Source of the DNA: JANMZO01 sp963763135
Lineage (GTDB): Bacteria; Actinomycetota; Acidimicrobiia; Acidimicrobiales; JANYDT01
Direction of reading: 5' to 3'
NCBI GenBank assembly: GCA_963763135.1
Contig: CAVXNJ010000009.1
Location: 682,001 to 746,000, forward strand
DNA length: 64,000 bases
Under the pieces are notes generated by a model. The model worked only from the letters and a program-made list of their open reading frames with translations. It was not told where the DNA came from and did not search any database. Positions 8,572-16,830 of the stretch are shown piece after piece; positions within the stretch are counted from its first letter, which is position 1; every line of letters begins with the position of its first letter. The position numbers were made by a program, and so were the translations under genes.

Positions 8572-9522
8572 ATGATCGGCGTGACACTTTTCCTTCAGCG
8601 GGTCTTCGACGCGCTCGGGAATGGTGCGATCTACTCGGCTCTGGCCGTCGCTTTAGCACTGGTGTACCGGTCCAGTGGACACCTCAACTTTGCGCTCGGC
8701 GAGGCGTCGATGATTTCGGTGTACACGGCGCTGATTCTCACTATGGAACCAACGCCTCGACTGCGACCGACACTGTGGGCATCGAAACACCTGGGCACCC
8801 CGTGGCCACTGTTTCTGGCAATTGCGGCGGCCGTTGCGGTGGGATTTCTGGCGAGCTGGCTAATGCATCGCCTGCTCTTGCGTCGTATTGCCCAGGACTC
8901 CGTTGTTGCGGTGGTCGGCGCAACGATCGGCGTAAGCCTGCTCCTTTTGGGGTTGGCCCGCCAAACCATGGGTGCGGCGTTCTGGGCGTTTCCAACGCCG
9001 TTTCCGCAGGGCCCAAATGCCTTTGTTCGGATCGGTGGTGCCCGTTTGTGGCTTGAGAATCTTTGCATCGTTGCGACGCTTCTCGTGGTGCTCGCTCTGC
9101 TCGGCCTGTTTCTGACCCGAAGCCGCACCGGCCTTGCCTTCCGGGCGGTTACGTCGAACCCGGAGAGTTCGCGACTCGTGGGCGTTGCGGTGGAGCGGAC
9201 GCTGGCGATCGGGTGGGGGCTGGCGGGCGCCCTCGGGGCTCTTGCCGGGGTGTTGGTGGCGAACAGCACGCTGGTTGAGCCCGGGATGATGTCGCGGCTG
9301 TTTCTCTTCTCGCTCGCTGCGGCGACGATCGGCGGGCTGGACAGCCCGGGTGGCGCCGCCGTCGGTGGACTTGCGCTGGCACTGGTGCAGACTATGGCTA
9401 GCGGATACGCGCCCGGTATCGGTGGTGACATCAGTGTGTTGGTGGCCATTGCCCTTCTGCTGATCGTGCTGGTTGTTCGCCCGCGTGGGTTGTTCGGTCG
9501 CGAACGGGTGGTTCGGGTATGA
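8572..9522 (+). CDS. livH: Second LivH-type ABC transporter permease
   Basis: 316 residues with about eight spans. GNGAIYSALAVALALVYRSSGHLNFALGEASM near the N-terminus and TGLAFRAVTSNPESSRLVGV in the coupling loop identify LivH. It is diverged from the copy at 4641 (shorter N-terminus, different periplasmic loops), so it is an old paralogue rather than a recent duplication. No ATPase or binding protein accompanies it, so it presumably shares LivFG and perhaps the binding protein with the first set, or partners with distant genes. Start ATG 8572 lacks an obvious ribosome site. Confidence 0.9.
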   Translation: MIGVTLFLQRVFDALGNGAIYSALAVALALVYRSSGHLNFALGEASMISVYTALILTMEPTPRLRPTLWASKHLGTPWPLFLAIAAAVAVGFLASWLMHRLLLRRIAQDSVVAVVGATIGVSLLLLGLARQTMGAAFWAFPTPFPQGPNAFVRIGGARLWLENLCIVATLLVVLALLGLFLTRSRTGLAFRAVTSNPESSRLVGVAVERTLAIGWGLAGALGALAGVLVANSTLVEPGMMSRLFLFSLAAATIGGLDSPGGAAVGGLALALVQTMASGYAPGIGGDISVLVAIALLLIVLVVRPRGLFGRERVVRV

Positions 9523-9534
9523 GCATTCGCACCG

Positions 9535-10530
9535 ATGTCGCGACTGCCGGCGAAGACGGCGAAGACGGCGTTCCCGTCAAAGGCGCCGACGACGGTTCGG
9601 CACCTTTTCTGGTGGTCAGTGGGCATTGTTGCCGCTCTGGTCCCACTGGGCCTTCCGTGGTTGTCCCTTGGTTACGTGGTTACCGCGGTGACCATGGCTG
9701 TCGCCGTTCTTGGGGTGAACCTCATGGCCGGATTCGTGGGCCGGGTCGCGCTCGGACATGGAGCCTTCGTCGGGCTCGGTGCCTATACGGCGGTCATTTT
9801 GGCTGCGGACCACGGTTGGCCGCTGCTTGCCGTTCTCCCGGTGGCCGGCGTGACCGGCTTCGTCGTTGGTGGACTCATTGCCATTCCGTCGCTTCGCATC
9901 CGGGGGTTGCATCTGGCGTTGGTGTCGTTGGCCTTCGGCGCGTCGTTCGGTCCCATCGTGAAACGGTTCGAACCGGTCACCGGTGGAGCGAACGGAAAGG
10001 GTTCGAACGCGTCGTGGGTCGCCCCGACGTGGCTCGGCGAAGGGCGCGAAGCTGACATGCGGTGGGCATACCTGGTGGTGCTGATGGTGGCGGTGACGGT
10101 GTTCGTCGTGGTGTCGAATCTGACGCGGGGACGGGTTGGTCGGTCGCTCGTCGCGCTACGAGACAACGAACTCGCCGCTCGAACGTGCGGCGTGCACGTG
10201 CGTCGCTACACCGTGGGGATGTTCGGCGTTTCCGCTGCCGTCGCCTCGATCGCCGGCGTGTTGATCGTGATCCGGCAGCCCTTCGTGTCCTATGAGTCGT
10301 TCGAAACGCCGTTCTCGCTGCAATTGTTCGCTGCTGCGACGCTGGGAGGTCTGGCCACGATCCGCGGTGCGGTCGTCGGCGGGGCCACGCTCGTCGCCGT
10401 TCCCTATCTGGTTCGGCGCGCCGGACTGGAGATCGACAGCAGTGTGATTTTCGGAGCGCTGCTCATCCTTGCGGTCGTTGCGTTTCCGAGCGGGTTGGCG
10501 GGCGGCACACGACGCATACGACCAGCCTGA
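9535..10530 (+). CDS. livM: Second LivM-type ABC transporter permease
   Basis: 331 residues, 12 bp downstream of the second livH. Diagnostic stretch NLMAGFVGRVALGHGAFVGLGAYT, then IPSLRIRGLHLALVSLAFGASF and GRSLVALRDNELAARTCGV. Lacks the loop insertion of the first LivM. The start at ATG 9535 is chosen because the first hydrophobic span begins about residue 26. Ends 23 bp before the convergent Ldh2-type gene. Confidence 0.9.
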   Translation: MSRLPAKTAKTAFPSKAPTTVRHLFWWSVGIVAALVPLGLPWLSLGYVVTAVTMAVAVLGVNLMAGFVGRVALGHGAFVGLGAYTAVILAADHGWPLLAVLPVAGVTGFVVGGLIAIPSLRIRGLHLALVSLAFGASFGPIVKRFEPVTGGANGKGSNASWVAPTWLGEGREADMRWAYLVVLMVAVTVFVVVSNLTRGRVGRSLVALRDNELAARTCGVHVRRYTVGMFGVSAAVASIAGVLIVIRQPFVSYESFETPFSLQLFAAATLGGLATIRGAVVGGATLVAVPYLVRRAGLEIDSSVIFGALLILAVVAFPSGLAGGTRRIRPA

Positions 10531-10552
10531 CTGCAGCGCAGCCGACCGCCGG

Positions 10553-11551
10553 CTAACGCTGACGGAGCAGGTTGAGGAGGTCGGTGGGCACTTCGGCGTC
10601 CTGCAGCGAGGCCCGACGGGCGTGGCGTCGATCCCCGGGAAGGCGCACACCGTCGAGGCCGAGCATCGTCTCGAAGAATGATTCCGAGTGATCCAACCAT
10701 CCGGTCGAATCGCCGCACCGGGCGGGGTCGATGGCCATCAGGAACTCACCGCCGCGGGCCGGGCCGCCGTCGTTGTTGTCGTGGATTTCCGCCTCAAAGC
10801 TGAACCGCTCACCGATGAGGGCCGAAGACAGGAGCTCGACCATCATGGCGATCGACGAGCCCTTGTAGCCGCCGAAGGTCAGCATCACGCCGCCGTCAAG
10901 GATGGCCTGCGGATCGGTGGTCGGCTGTCCGGAGCGGTCGAGTCCGGTGCCGAGTGGTACGGAACGGCCCTCACGAGCGGCGATCATGATCTCGCCCCTG
11001 GCCATTACAGACGAGGCTTGGTCGAACACCATCGGAGGCCCGCTCTTGCGCGGCCAGCCGAACGCAACGGGGTTCGTGCCGAACAGCGGCTTCGTGCTTC
11101 CCGCGGGAGCGACAACCGGTTTGTATGCGGTCATAGCAATAGCGCAGAGCCCGGCTTCGGCCAAGGGTTCCACCTCCATCCAAAGCGCAGAGAAGTGGTA
11201 CGAGTCGATGAGTCCGCAGACCGCCACGCCCTGCTGCCTGGTGAGGTCGATGAGGGGTTGGCGGCCCCGCTCCAACGACAGTGGAACAAATCCGCCGTCG
11301 CCATGGACCCGAAGCACCGACGGAGCGATCTGTTCGACGGTCGGATTGGCCGACCCGTTCACCTTTCCGCTGTTGAGCGATGCCTTGTAACCCGGTAGTC
11401 GGAACACGCCGTGTGAATGGGCGCCGTCGCGTTCCGCTCCGATAACCGTGCGGGTAATCGCTCCGGCATTTTCGTCGTTGCACCCGTTGGCGACCAGGAA
11501 ATCGAATGCGATCGTTTCGAGTTCGGCAAGCGGCAGGTGCGTGGTTTCCAT
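10553..11551 (-). CDS. Ldh2-family (malate/L-lactate dehydrogenase-like) NAD(P)-dependent oxidoreductase
   Basis: 332 residues. ERDGAHSHGVFRLPGY, NPVAFGWPR and TFGGYKGSSIAMMVELLSSAL are hallmarks of the Ldh2 family (malate, ureidoglycolate, and cyclic imine reductases such as delta-1-piperideine-2-carboxylate reductase), which use a non-Rossmann NAD(P) fold. The His of SHGVFR is the expected catalytic base. Cytoplasmic. It stands alone on the minus strand, convergent with the second livM and divergent from the acyl-CoA dehydrogenase (160 bp between starts). Substrate cannot be assigned from sequence. Confidence 0.88.
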   Translation of the reverse strand: METTHLPLAELETIAFDFLVANGCNDENAGAITRTVIGAERDGAHSHGVFRLPGYKASLNSGKVNGSANPTVEQIAPSVLRVHGDGGFVPLSLERGRQPLIDLTRQQGVAVCGLIDSYHFSALWMEVEPLAEAGLCAIAMTAYKPVVAPAGSTKPLFGTNPVAFGWPRKSGPPMVFDQASSVMARGEIMIAAREGRSVPLGTGLDRSGQPTTDPQAILDGGVMLTFGGYKGSSIAMMVELLSSALIGERFSFEAEIHDNNDGGPARGGEFLMAIDPARCGDSTGWLDHSESFFETMLGLDGVRLPGDRRHARRASLQDAEVPTDLLNLLRQR

Positions 11552-11711
11552 CTCGGCAACCTACCCCGTCCATAGCCCGCGGTCGGAGATTCGATGATCA
11601 GTTCGGCAGCACCGGCCGAACGGCCTCACGTGGAGAAAATCGGGCCGCTTTGCTCATTCGGGGCTCGGGCGCATAGTGTGCCGCGTTACACCCCGAGAAG
11701 AAGGACCATCA

Positions 11712-12908
11712 ATGGCCATTACCGAAGACGAGATCCGCGAACGTACCAAGGCGGCGATTGCGCCCGTCATCACCGCTGATGAGGTCACGTTCCGTGGCGC
11801 TCTGTGGGACGCCGGTCTCGCCATGGTGCAATTCCCCGAGGGCAAGGGCGGCCTGGGCGTCTCCCCGAAACTGCAGGGCGTGGTCGATCAGACCATCCGC
11901 GAGGCCGGGCGCACGTTCGCCGCGCTGTCGATCAACACGATCGGCATCGGCATGGGCCTGCCCACCGTGCTTACCTACGGCACCGAGGAACACCACAAGA
12001 AGCACCTGAAGCGCATCTTCACCGGCGAAGACATCTGGTGCCAGATGTTCAGCGAGCCGAGTCACGGTTCCGATGTGGCCGGACTGGCGAGCAAGGCCGT
12101 CCGCGACGGCGACGAGTGGATCGTCAACGGCCAGAAGGTGTGGACCAGCGTCGCCCACCACGCTCGTTACGGCATGCTTCTCGTCCGCACGAACCCCGAA
12201 GTGCCGAAGCACAAGGGCCTGTCGTACTTCATCCTCGATATGCAGTCGCCCGGCGTTGAAATCCGCCCGCTGTTCCAGATCACCGGCGATGCCGAGTTCA
12301 ACGAGGTCTTCTTCACCGATGTCCGCCTGCCCGCCGAGAACCTCCTCGGTGAAGTCGGCGACGGCTGGCGCGTCGCCACCACCACGCTGATGAACGAGCG
12401 TGTCGCGCTCGGTGGAAGCACCGCGGACCGCGGTGTCGGAAACATCAGCGTGCTGGTGAAGACGTGGAAGGAACGGCAGAACAACTTCGGTGAGTCGGAG
12501 CGCAAGGTGCTTCGCGACCGAGTGGCCAAGCTGTGGATCGAAGCCGAGGTCATCCGCCTCACAACGATCCGGGCCCGCTCGACCGCGACGACCGGCAACC
12601 CCGGTCCTGAGGGCTCCGTCGGCAAGCTCGCTTCCGCCGAGCTCAACATCCGGCTGTGGAACCTGGCCATGGAGCTGCTCGGTCCCGACGGCATGATCCA
12701 CGAGCCCGGCTACCCGCTGGCGCGCGTCGAAGGCCGCGGCGAACGCGAGAACTACACGCTGTCGAAGTCGTTCCTGCGCTCACGGGCCAACACGATCGAA
12801 GGCGGCACGTCGGAGATCATGCGCAACATCCTCGGCGAGCGCGTTCTCGGCCTGCCGGGCGAGCCCCGCGTCGACAAAGACCTTCCCTGGAAGAACATCC
12901 CAGCGTAA
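11712..12908 (+). CDS. Acyl-CoA dehydrogenase
   Basis: 398 residues from ATG 11712, which has GAAGGA 7-8 bp upstream; an earlier in-frame ATG (11676) lacks one. FAD/acyl-CoA features: CQMFSEPSHGSDVAGL, VNGQKVWTSVAHHA, and the C-terminal catalytic segment ANTIEGGTSEIMRNILGERVLGLP, where the Glu preceding GGTSE is the expected base. Oxidises an acyl-CoA to the 2,3-enoyl-CoA and passes electrons to ETF. Family size is normal. Stands alone; a strong convergent hairpin follows. Chain-length preference unknown. Confidence 0.92.
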   Translation: MAITEDEIRERTKAAIAPVITADEVTFRGALWDAGLAMVQFPEGKGGLGVSPKLQGVVDQTIREAGRTFAALSINTIGIGMGLPTVLTYGTEEHHKKHLKRIFTGEDIWCQMFSEPSHGSDVAGLASKAVRDGDEWIVNGQKVWTSVAHHARYGMLLVRTNPEVPKHKGLSYFILDMQSPGVEIRPLFQITGDAEFNEVFFTDVRLPAENLLGEVGDGWRVATTTLMNERVALGGSTADRGVGNISVLVKTWKERQNNFGESERKVLRDRVAKLWIEAEVIRLTTIRARSTATTGNPGPEGSVGKLASAELNIRLWNLAMELLGPDGMIHEPGYPLARVEGRGERENYTLSKSFLRSRANTIEGGTSEIMRNILGERVLGLPGEPRVDKDLPWKNIPA

Positions 12909-12924
12909 GCAGTAAACGCACCTG

Positions 12925-12974
12925 GTTTATGTCCACGTTTTGCACGGAATACGTGTCAAAACGTGGACATAAAC
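12925..12974. terminator. Long bidirectional hairpin between convergent genes
   Basis: An 18-bp arm (12925-12942, containing ATGTCCACGTTTTG) is perfectly complementary to 12957-12974. Inside it, CACG-gaata-CGTG adds four more pairs with a single bulged T. It lies 17 bp after the acyl-CoA dehydrogenase stop and 5 bp before the nitroreductase stop, so it can terminate both strands. Confidence 0.8.
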
Positions 12975-12978
12975 ACGT

Positions 12979-13644
12979 TCAGGACCAGGGGACCTTGGTG
13001 CCCCAGGTGTTGAAGTGGGTGGTTTCTGACGTGGGTCGACGACGGGGAAGGCCGAAGGCCTTCTCCGAGACGGGATAGCCGAGCGGCACGAGCAGGTGGA
13101 AGCGGGCCGTGGGCGGGATGCTGAGGCGCTCGTAGACCCGCTCCATCACGACCGGATGAAGTGTGGTCGGAAGAGAGCCGATACCCAGGGCCCGTGCGGC
13201 GAGCATGAGGTTTTCGACCGCCGGTACCACCGACAGCGCGTCGAGATCACCGGGCATCCTGGCGTTGCCGAAGGCCAGGACCATGGCCGGTACGTTCTTC
13301 ACGTCGTCGGCGAACTGCGCCGCGGCTCGCGCGACTTTGTCCTCAAGCGGAATGTCGTCGATGGTCTTCCAGGTCGTCGAGTCAGCCCGTTTGGCCCACC
13401 AGGCTTCGCGATACAGCACGCCCATGTCGGCCAGCACGATCGGGTCGTTGATGAGCAGGAAGCGGGCTTGCTGGGCGTTACCGCCGTTCGGTGCGCGCAC
13501 TGCCGCTTCCATGATCAGGTGGAGGTCCTCGACCGGAATCGGATCAGGGCGTAGCTTCCGAACCGAACGCATCGAGAAGATGGCGTCGCCGAGTGCCAAG
13601 CCGTTGAGCCGCTCGTGATCGATGATGTCAGGCGTTGCGGTCAT
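12979..13644 (-). CDS. Nitroreductase-family FMN oxidoreductase
   Basis: 221 residues from the ATG at 13644, which has GGAGG 7 bp upstream. MRSVRKLRPDPIP and AAVRAPNGGNAQQARFLL are the FMN-binding N-terminal signature of the nitroreductase fold; LGIGSLPTTLHP and PLGYPVSEKAFG are the usual C-terminal elements. Uses NAD(P)H and FMN to reduce nitro, quinone or similar groups. Follows the metallophosphoesterase gene on the same strand by 19 bp, so the two are probably co-transcribed. Physiological substrate unknown. Confidence 0.87.
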   Translation of the reverse strand: MTATPDIIDHERLNGLALGDAIFSMRSVRKLRPDPIPVEDLHLIMEAAVRAPNGGNAQQARFLLINDPIVLADMGVLYREAWWAKRADSTTWKTIDDIPLEDKVARAAAQFADDVKNVPAMVLAFGNARMPGDLDALSVVPAVENLMLAARALGIGSLPTTLHPVVMERVYERLSIPPTARFHLLVPLGYPVSEKAFGLPRRRPTSETTHFNTWGTKVPWS

Positions 13645-13663
13645 GGAAAACCTCCAAAGGATG

Positions 13664-14434
13664 TCAGCGGGGGCCGCACGTCGCGGCTGGGTGGTCGAGG
13701 ATCTCGATCGGTTGCACGTGCACGCTCTGCTCATGCTCGAAATCGATCAGGAGCATGCGTCCCGCGCCATAGCCGAACAGTGGCGCTCCGCAGTACCAGG
13801 CCGGCGTCGACGTTCCCCGCGTGCCAAGGTCCGTGGTGACGTGCCAGTGGCCGAGCGCCACGTAGTCAGCGCCCGTGTCGTCGATGTGCTCGATCGTGAT
13901 GCGCGACGATCGATGATCGTCGCGCTGGTCCGGGGCGAAGTGACCGTGCCCGGCGACGATGAACCAGCGGTCCCCGGGATGCTCGGGCGCGCCGGTCAGC
14001 GGAGCGAAGTTGGGGGAGTGGTCCTCCATCGAGCGGGCCCAAATCCGCATCGCGTCGTCGGCCACGTCGTGGGTGTCACCGGACAGCGCGTCGAAGAATC
14101 GAACCCCGGCCCGGTCAATAACTGAGCGATGGCGTCGGTATAGGGCGGTGTCATCGTCGTGCACGTCGTGGTTGCCGGGCAGGAGAACGACCTCGGCGTT
14201 CAGTGCGGCGAGCTTGGCGAACGTGGATAACACCAGCGTGTCCGACACTCGGCCGTGATCGAACAGGTCGCCGGCGATGAGCACCACATCGACGGCGTGT
14301 TCATCAACGAGGTGCTCGATGACGTCGATCGGGCACATACACTCGGGTTGGTGTCGCAGGCCTTGCGGACCCGGTAGATCGGTGCCGAGATGCACATCAG
14401 AGGTGTGCAGCACTCGCACCGGGCGTCGCGTCAT
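13664..14434 (-). CDS. Calcineurin-like metallophosphoesterase (SbcD/Mre11-like N-terminal type)
   Basis: 256 residues from ATG 14434. Full metal-binding set: TSDVHLG, AGDLFDHGRVSD, LPGNHDVHD, AGHGHF and ALGHWHVT, i.e. the five blocks of the dinuclear metallophosphoesterase fold. The layout is close to SbcD/Mre11-type exonucleases, but the protein lacks the capping and SbcC-binding regions and has no SbcC-like ATPase next to it. It might act on nucleic acid ends or small phosphodiesters. Divergent from the formamidase (182 bp between starts); upstream member of a pair with the nitroreductase. Confidence 0.85.
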   Translation of the reverse strand: MTRRPVRVLHTSDVHLGTDLPGPQGLRHQPECMCPIDVIEHLVDEHAVDVVLIAGDLFDHGRVSDTLVLSTFAKLAALNAEVVLLPGNHDVHDDDTALYRRHRSVIDRAGVRFFDALSGDTHDVADDAMRIWARSMEDHSPNFAPLTGAPEHPGDRWFIVAGHGHFAPDQRDDHRSSRITIEHIDDTGADYVALGHWHVTTDLGTRGTSTPAWYCGAPLFGYGAGRMLLIDFEHEQSVHVQPIEILDHPAATCGPR

Positions 14435-14616
14435 CAACCGATGGTTCCACGTTCTGGAGACTTCGGCGAATCTCGGCGAATCTCGATGAAAGGTCGCGCC
14501 GAAGCAATTCGAAACGTGCGGTTCACGATGGCGCCACAGACACGAAACCGATCGGCCGTACGTTGTGCTCGACGGAGCTGGTCCGTCAGCGATACAGCGA
14601 ACAAGGGGACCTGAGA

Positions 14617-15609
14617 ATGAGTGGGCTCGGTGGCTTGAACAAGTCGGCAAACGGCGTCGTGATCGGGCTCGTGCAACTGCAGAACCCGTCGGTGGAGACA
14701 CCTGACGAGCTGGCCGCGCAGACCCAACGAGTTGTTGATCTGGTGGGGAAGGCACGGCGCAACAACGCGGCAATGGACCTCGTTGTTTTCCCGGAATACA
14801 TGCTCCATGGTCTGTCGATGTCAACCGACGACGCGATCATGTGCGACCTCGACGGACCTGAGATGAGTGCGATGGCCGACGCCTGCAAGGAGCACAACAT
14901 CTGGGGATGCTTCTCGATCATGGAGCGCAATCCGAAGGGCAACCCCTACAACTCGGGCGTCATCATCGACTCCTCTGGCAATCTGAAGCTCTACTACCGC
15001 AAGATGCATCCGTGGGTTCCGGTTGAGCCGTGGGAGCCCGGCAACATCGGGATACCGGTGTGCGAGGGCCCGAACGGTTCCACGCTTTCGTTGATCATCT
15101 GCCACGACGGCATGTTCCCGGAGATGGCACGCGAGTGCGCGTACAAAGGATCCGACGTGATGATCCGGACCGCTGGTTACACGGCGCCGATCCGCCACTC
15201 CTGGAACATCACGAACCAGGCCAACGCGTTCTGCAATCTGATGGTCACCGCGTCGGTGTGTCTTTGCGGGTCCGACGGGTCGTTTGACTCTATGGGTGCT
15301 GGCACCTTCGTCAACTTCGACGGTGTGCCCCTCGTGACCGGAAGCCATCGACCCAACGAGATCATTACGTCGGAGGTGCGGCCCGATCTCGTCCGCGAGG
15401 CACGTCTTGGTTGGGGAGTCGAGAACAACCCGTACCAGTTCGGTCACCGCGGATACGTGGCGGTGAAGGGTGGTGCCGGCGACTGCTCATACACCTACAT
15501 GCACGATCTCGTGGCCGGGAAGTACCGTCTGCCCTGGGAAGATGACGTGGTGCACACCGACGGAACGTCGTGCGGGTTTCCGGTGCCGGAGCGTGCGTAC
15601 GAGGGTTAG
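14617..15609 (+). CDS. Formamidase / aliphatic amidase (nitrilase superfamily)
   Basis: 330 residues from ATG 14617 (AAGGGGAC upstream). The Glu-Lys-Cys triad of the nitrilase superfamily is present: Glu60 (VFPEYML), Lys129 (YYRKMHPWVP) and Cys162 (LIICHDGMFPE). Length and the blocks GNIGIPVCEGPNGS and MARECAYKGSD match the AmiE/AmiF group, closest in feel to formamidase AmiF, which splits formamide to formate and ammonia. The choice between formamidase and acetamide-type amidase is inferred. Cytoplasmic. A cupin and a dienelactone hydrolase follow on the same strand. Confidence 0.88.
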   Translation: MSGLGGLNKSANGVVIGLVQLQNPSVETPDELAAQTQRVVDLVGKARRNNAAMDLVVFPEYMLHGLSMSTDDAIMCDLDGPEMSAMADACKEHNIWGCFSIMERNPKGNPYNSGVIIDSSGNLKLYYRKMHPWVPVEPWEPGNIGIPVCEGPNGSTLSLIICHDGMFPEMARECAYKGSDVMIRTAGYTAPIRHSWNITNQANAFCNLMVTASVCLCGSDGSFDSMGAGTFVNFDGVPLVTGSHRPNEIITSEVRPDLVREARLGWGVENNPYQFGHRGYVAVKGGAGDCSYTYMHDLVAGKYRLPWEDDVVHTDGTSCGFPVPERAYEG

Positions 15610-15650
15610 CCGGATGCCACCGCCTCCAGTGCATCTGACAGACTTCCCGG

Positions 15651-16064
15651 ATGGGTAAGTCCGAAGCAGTTCCGTTCGTCGCGCGACCACATACGGTCGG
15701 GTTCGAGTCGTGGGACAGCGGTGCTGCTCCCGGCGTGTCGTGGCAGACACTAATCAGCGGCGACCGCACCCCGACCGACGAACTCAGCGCCGGGGTGTGT
15801 TTCGTCGAGGTGGGCGGTGAACTGTCGCGCCACCATCATGCCCAGGCCGAGGTGTACCACTTCATCGCCGGATCAGGTCGGGTAACGGTGAACGGCGAGG
15901 TATTCAACGTCGGCGCCGGCGATACCGTGTTCGTGCCGGGTAACGCGTGGCACAGCGTGGAGAACGACGGCGATGAGCGCCTACAGCTGTTCTACTGCTT
16001 CGCCACACCTTCGTTTCATCACGTCACGTACCACTATCCCGACGGGTCGACGTGGAGCGCGTGA
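15651..16064 (+). CDS. Small single-domain cupin protein
   Basis: 137 residues. Cupin motif 1 (RHHHAQAEVYHFIAGSGRV) supplies three consecutive His plus Glu, and motif 2 (PGNAWHSVEND) the last His, so a metal site is expected. The first residues contain an aromatic-rich strand. Starts 41 bp after the formamidase and precedes the dienelactone hydrolase by 43 bp, so it may share their transcript. Function cannot be specified; such proteins are isomerases, dioxygenases or binding proteins. Confidence 0.82.
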   Translation: MGKSEAVPFVARPHTVGFESWDSGAAPGVSWQTLISGDRTPTDELSAGVCFVEVGGELSRHHHAQAEVYHFIAGSGRVTVNGEVFNVGAGDTVFVPGNAWHSVENDGDERLQLFYCFATPSFHHVTYHYPDGSTWSA

Positions 16065-16107
16065 GCGTACGTGATCCGGATGGTCGGGGGCCAACTACAT
16101 TCCTCTC

Positions 16108-16830
16108 ATGATTGAGCGACAGGTTGAGATTGCCACTCCCGAAGGTTCGATGACCACGTTCGTGTTCCACCCCGAGGAAGACGGACCCCATCCCGTGGTG
16201 CTGTATCTCATGGATGCCCCAAGCATCCGGCCGGCGCTGAAGGACATGGCCTCGCGGCTCGCAACGGCTGGCTACTACGTGATGCTGCCGTATCTCTACT
16301 ACCGCGGTGGACCGTTTCGGGAGTTCGGCGCCAGCGATGAGGACATGCATGCCCGACGGGATCTGATGGGAACGATCACCACAACCGGGATCGTGTCCGA
16401 TGCCAACGCGCTGCTTGCGTTCGCCGCGAACGATCCGGCGGCCCGTGGCGGCAAGGTGGGCGCAGTCGGGTTCTGCATGAGCGGACGCTGGGTGCTGGCG
16501 GTCGCTCAAGGTATACCCGACAGGGTCTCGGCCGTGGCGTCGATTCACGGAGCCTGGCTCGTGAGTGACGCTGAGGACTCGGCCCACCGCAACCTGGATC
16601 GCATCACAGCCGAGGTGTTCTTCGGCTGGTGCGACAACGACGCAACGGCACCGCGCGAGCATGTGCCGATCATGCGCCAGGCGCTCGAGGATGCGGGCAT
16701 TCGCTACCGGATCGACTTCATAGAAGACGCGGTGCACGGCTACGCGCCCCCGGGAACCGAGCGTTACCACCGGGCCCGCTCCGAGCAGCACTGGGAGCGC
16801 GTTCATGCGCTCCTCAAACGCAACCTTTAG
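16108..16830 (+). CDS. Dienelactone hydrolase family protein
   Basis: 240 residues, alpha/beta hydrolase fold. Nucleophile Cys123 in GFCMSGRW (the G-x-C-x-x-G elbow of dienelactone hydrolases), acidic residue in GWCDNDATAP and His in AVHGYAPPG complete the triad. Typical enzymes open lactones formed in aromatic ring degradation, but the family is broad. Cytoplasmic. The stop overlaps the stop of the convergent MFS gene by 4 bp. No aromatic ring-cleavage dioxygenase is next to it, so the role in aromatic catabolism is only inferred. Confidence 0.87.
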   Translation: MIERQVEIATPEGSMTTFVFHPEEDGPHPVVLYLMDAPSIRPALKDMASRLATAGYYVMLPYLYYRGGPFREFGASDEDMHARRDLMGTITTTGIVSDANALLAFAANDPAARGGKVGAVGFCMSGRWVLAVAQGIPDRVSAVASIHGAWLVSDAEDSAHRNLDRITAEVFFGWCDNDATAPREHVPIMRQALEDAGIRYRIDFIEDAVHGYAPPGTERYHRARSEQHWERVHALLKRNL

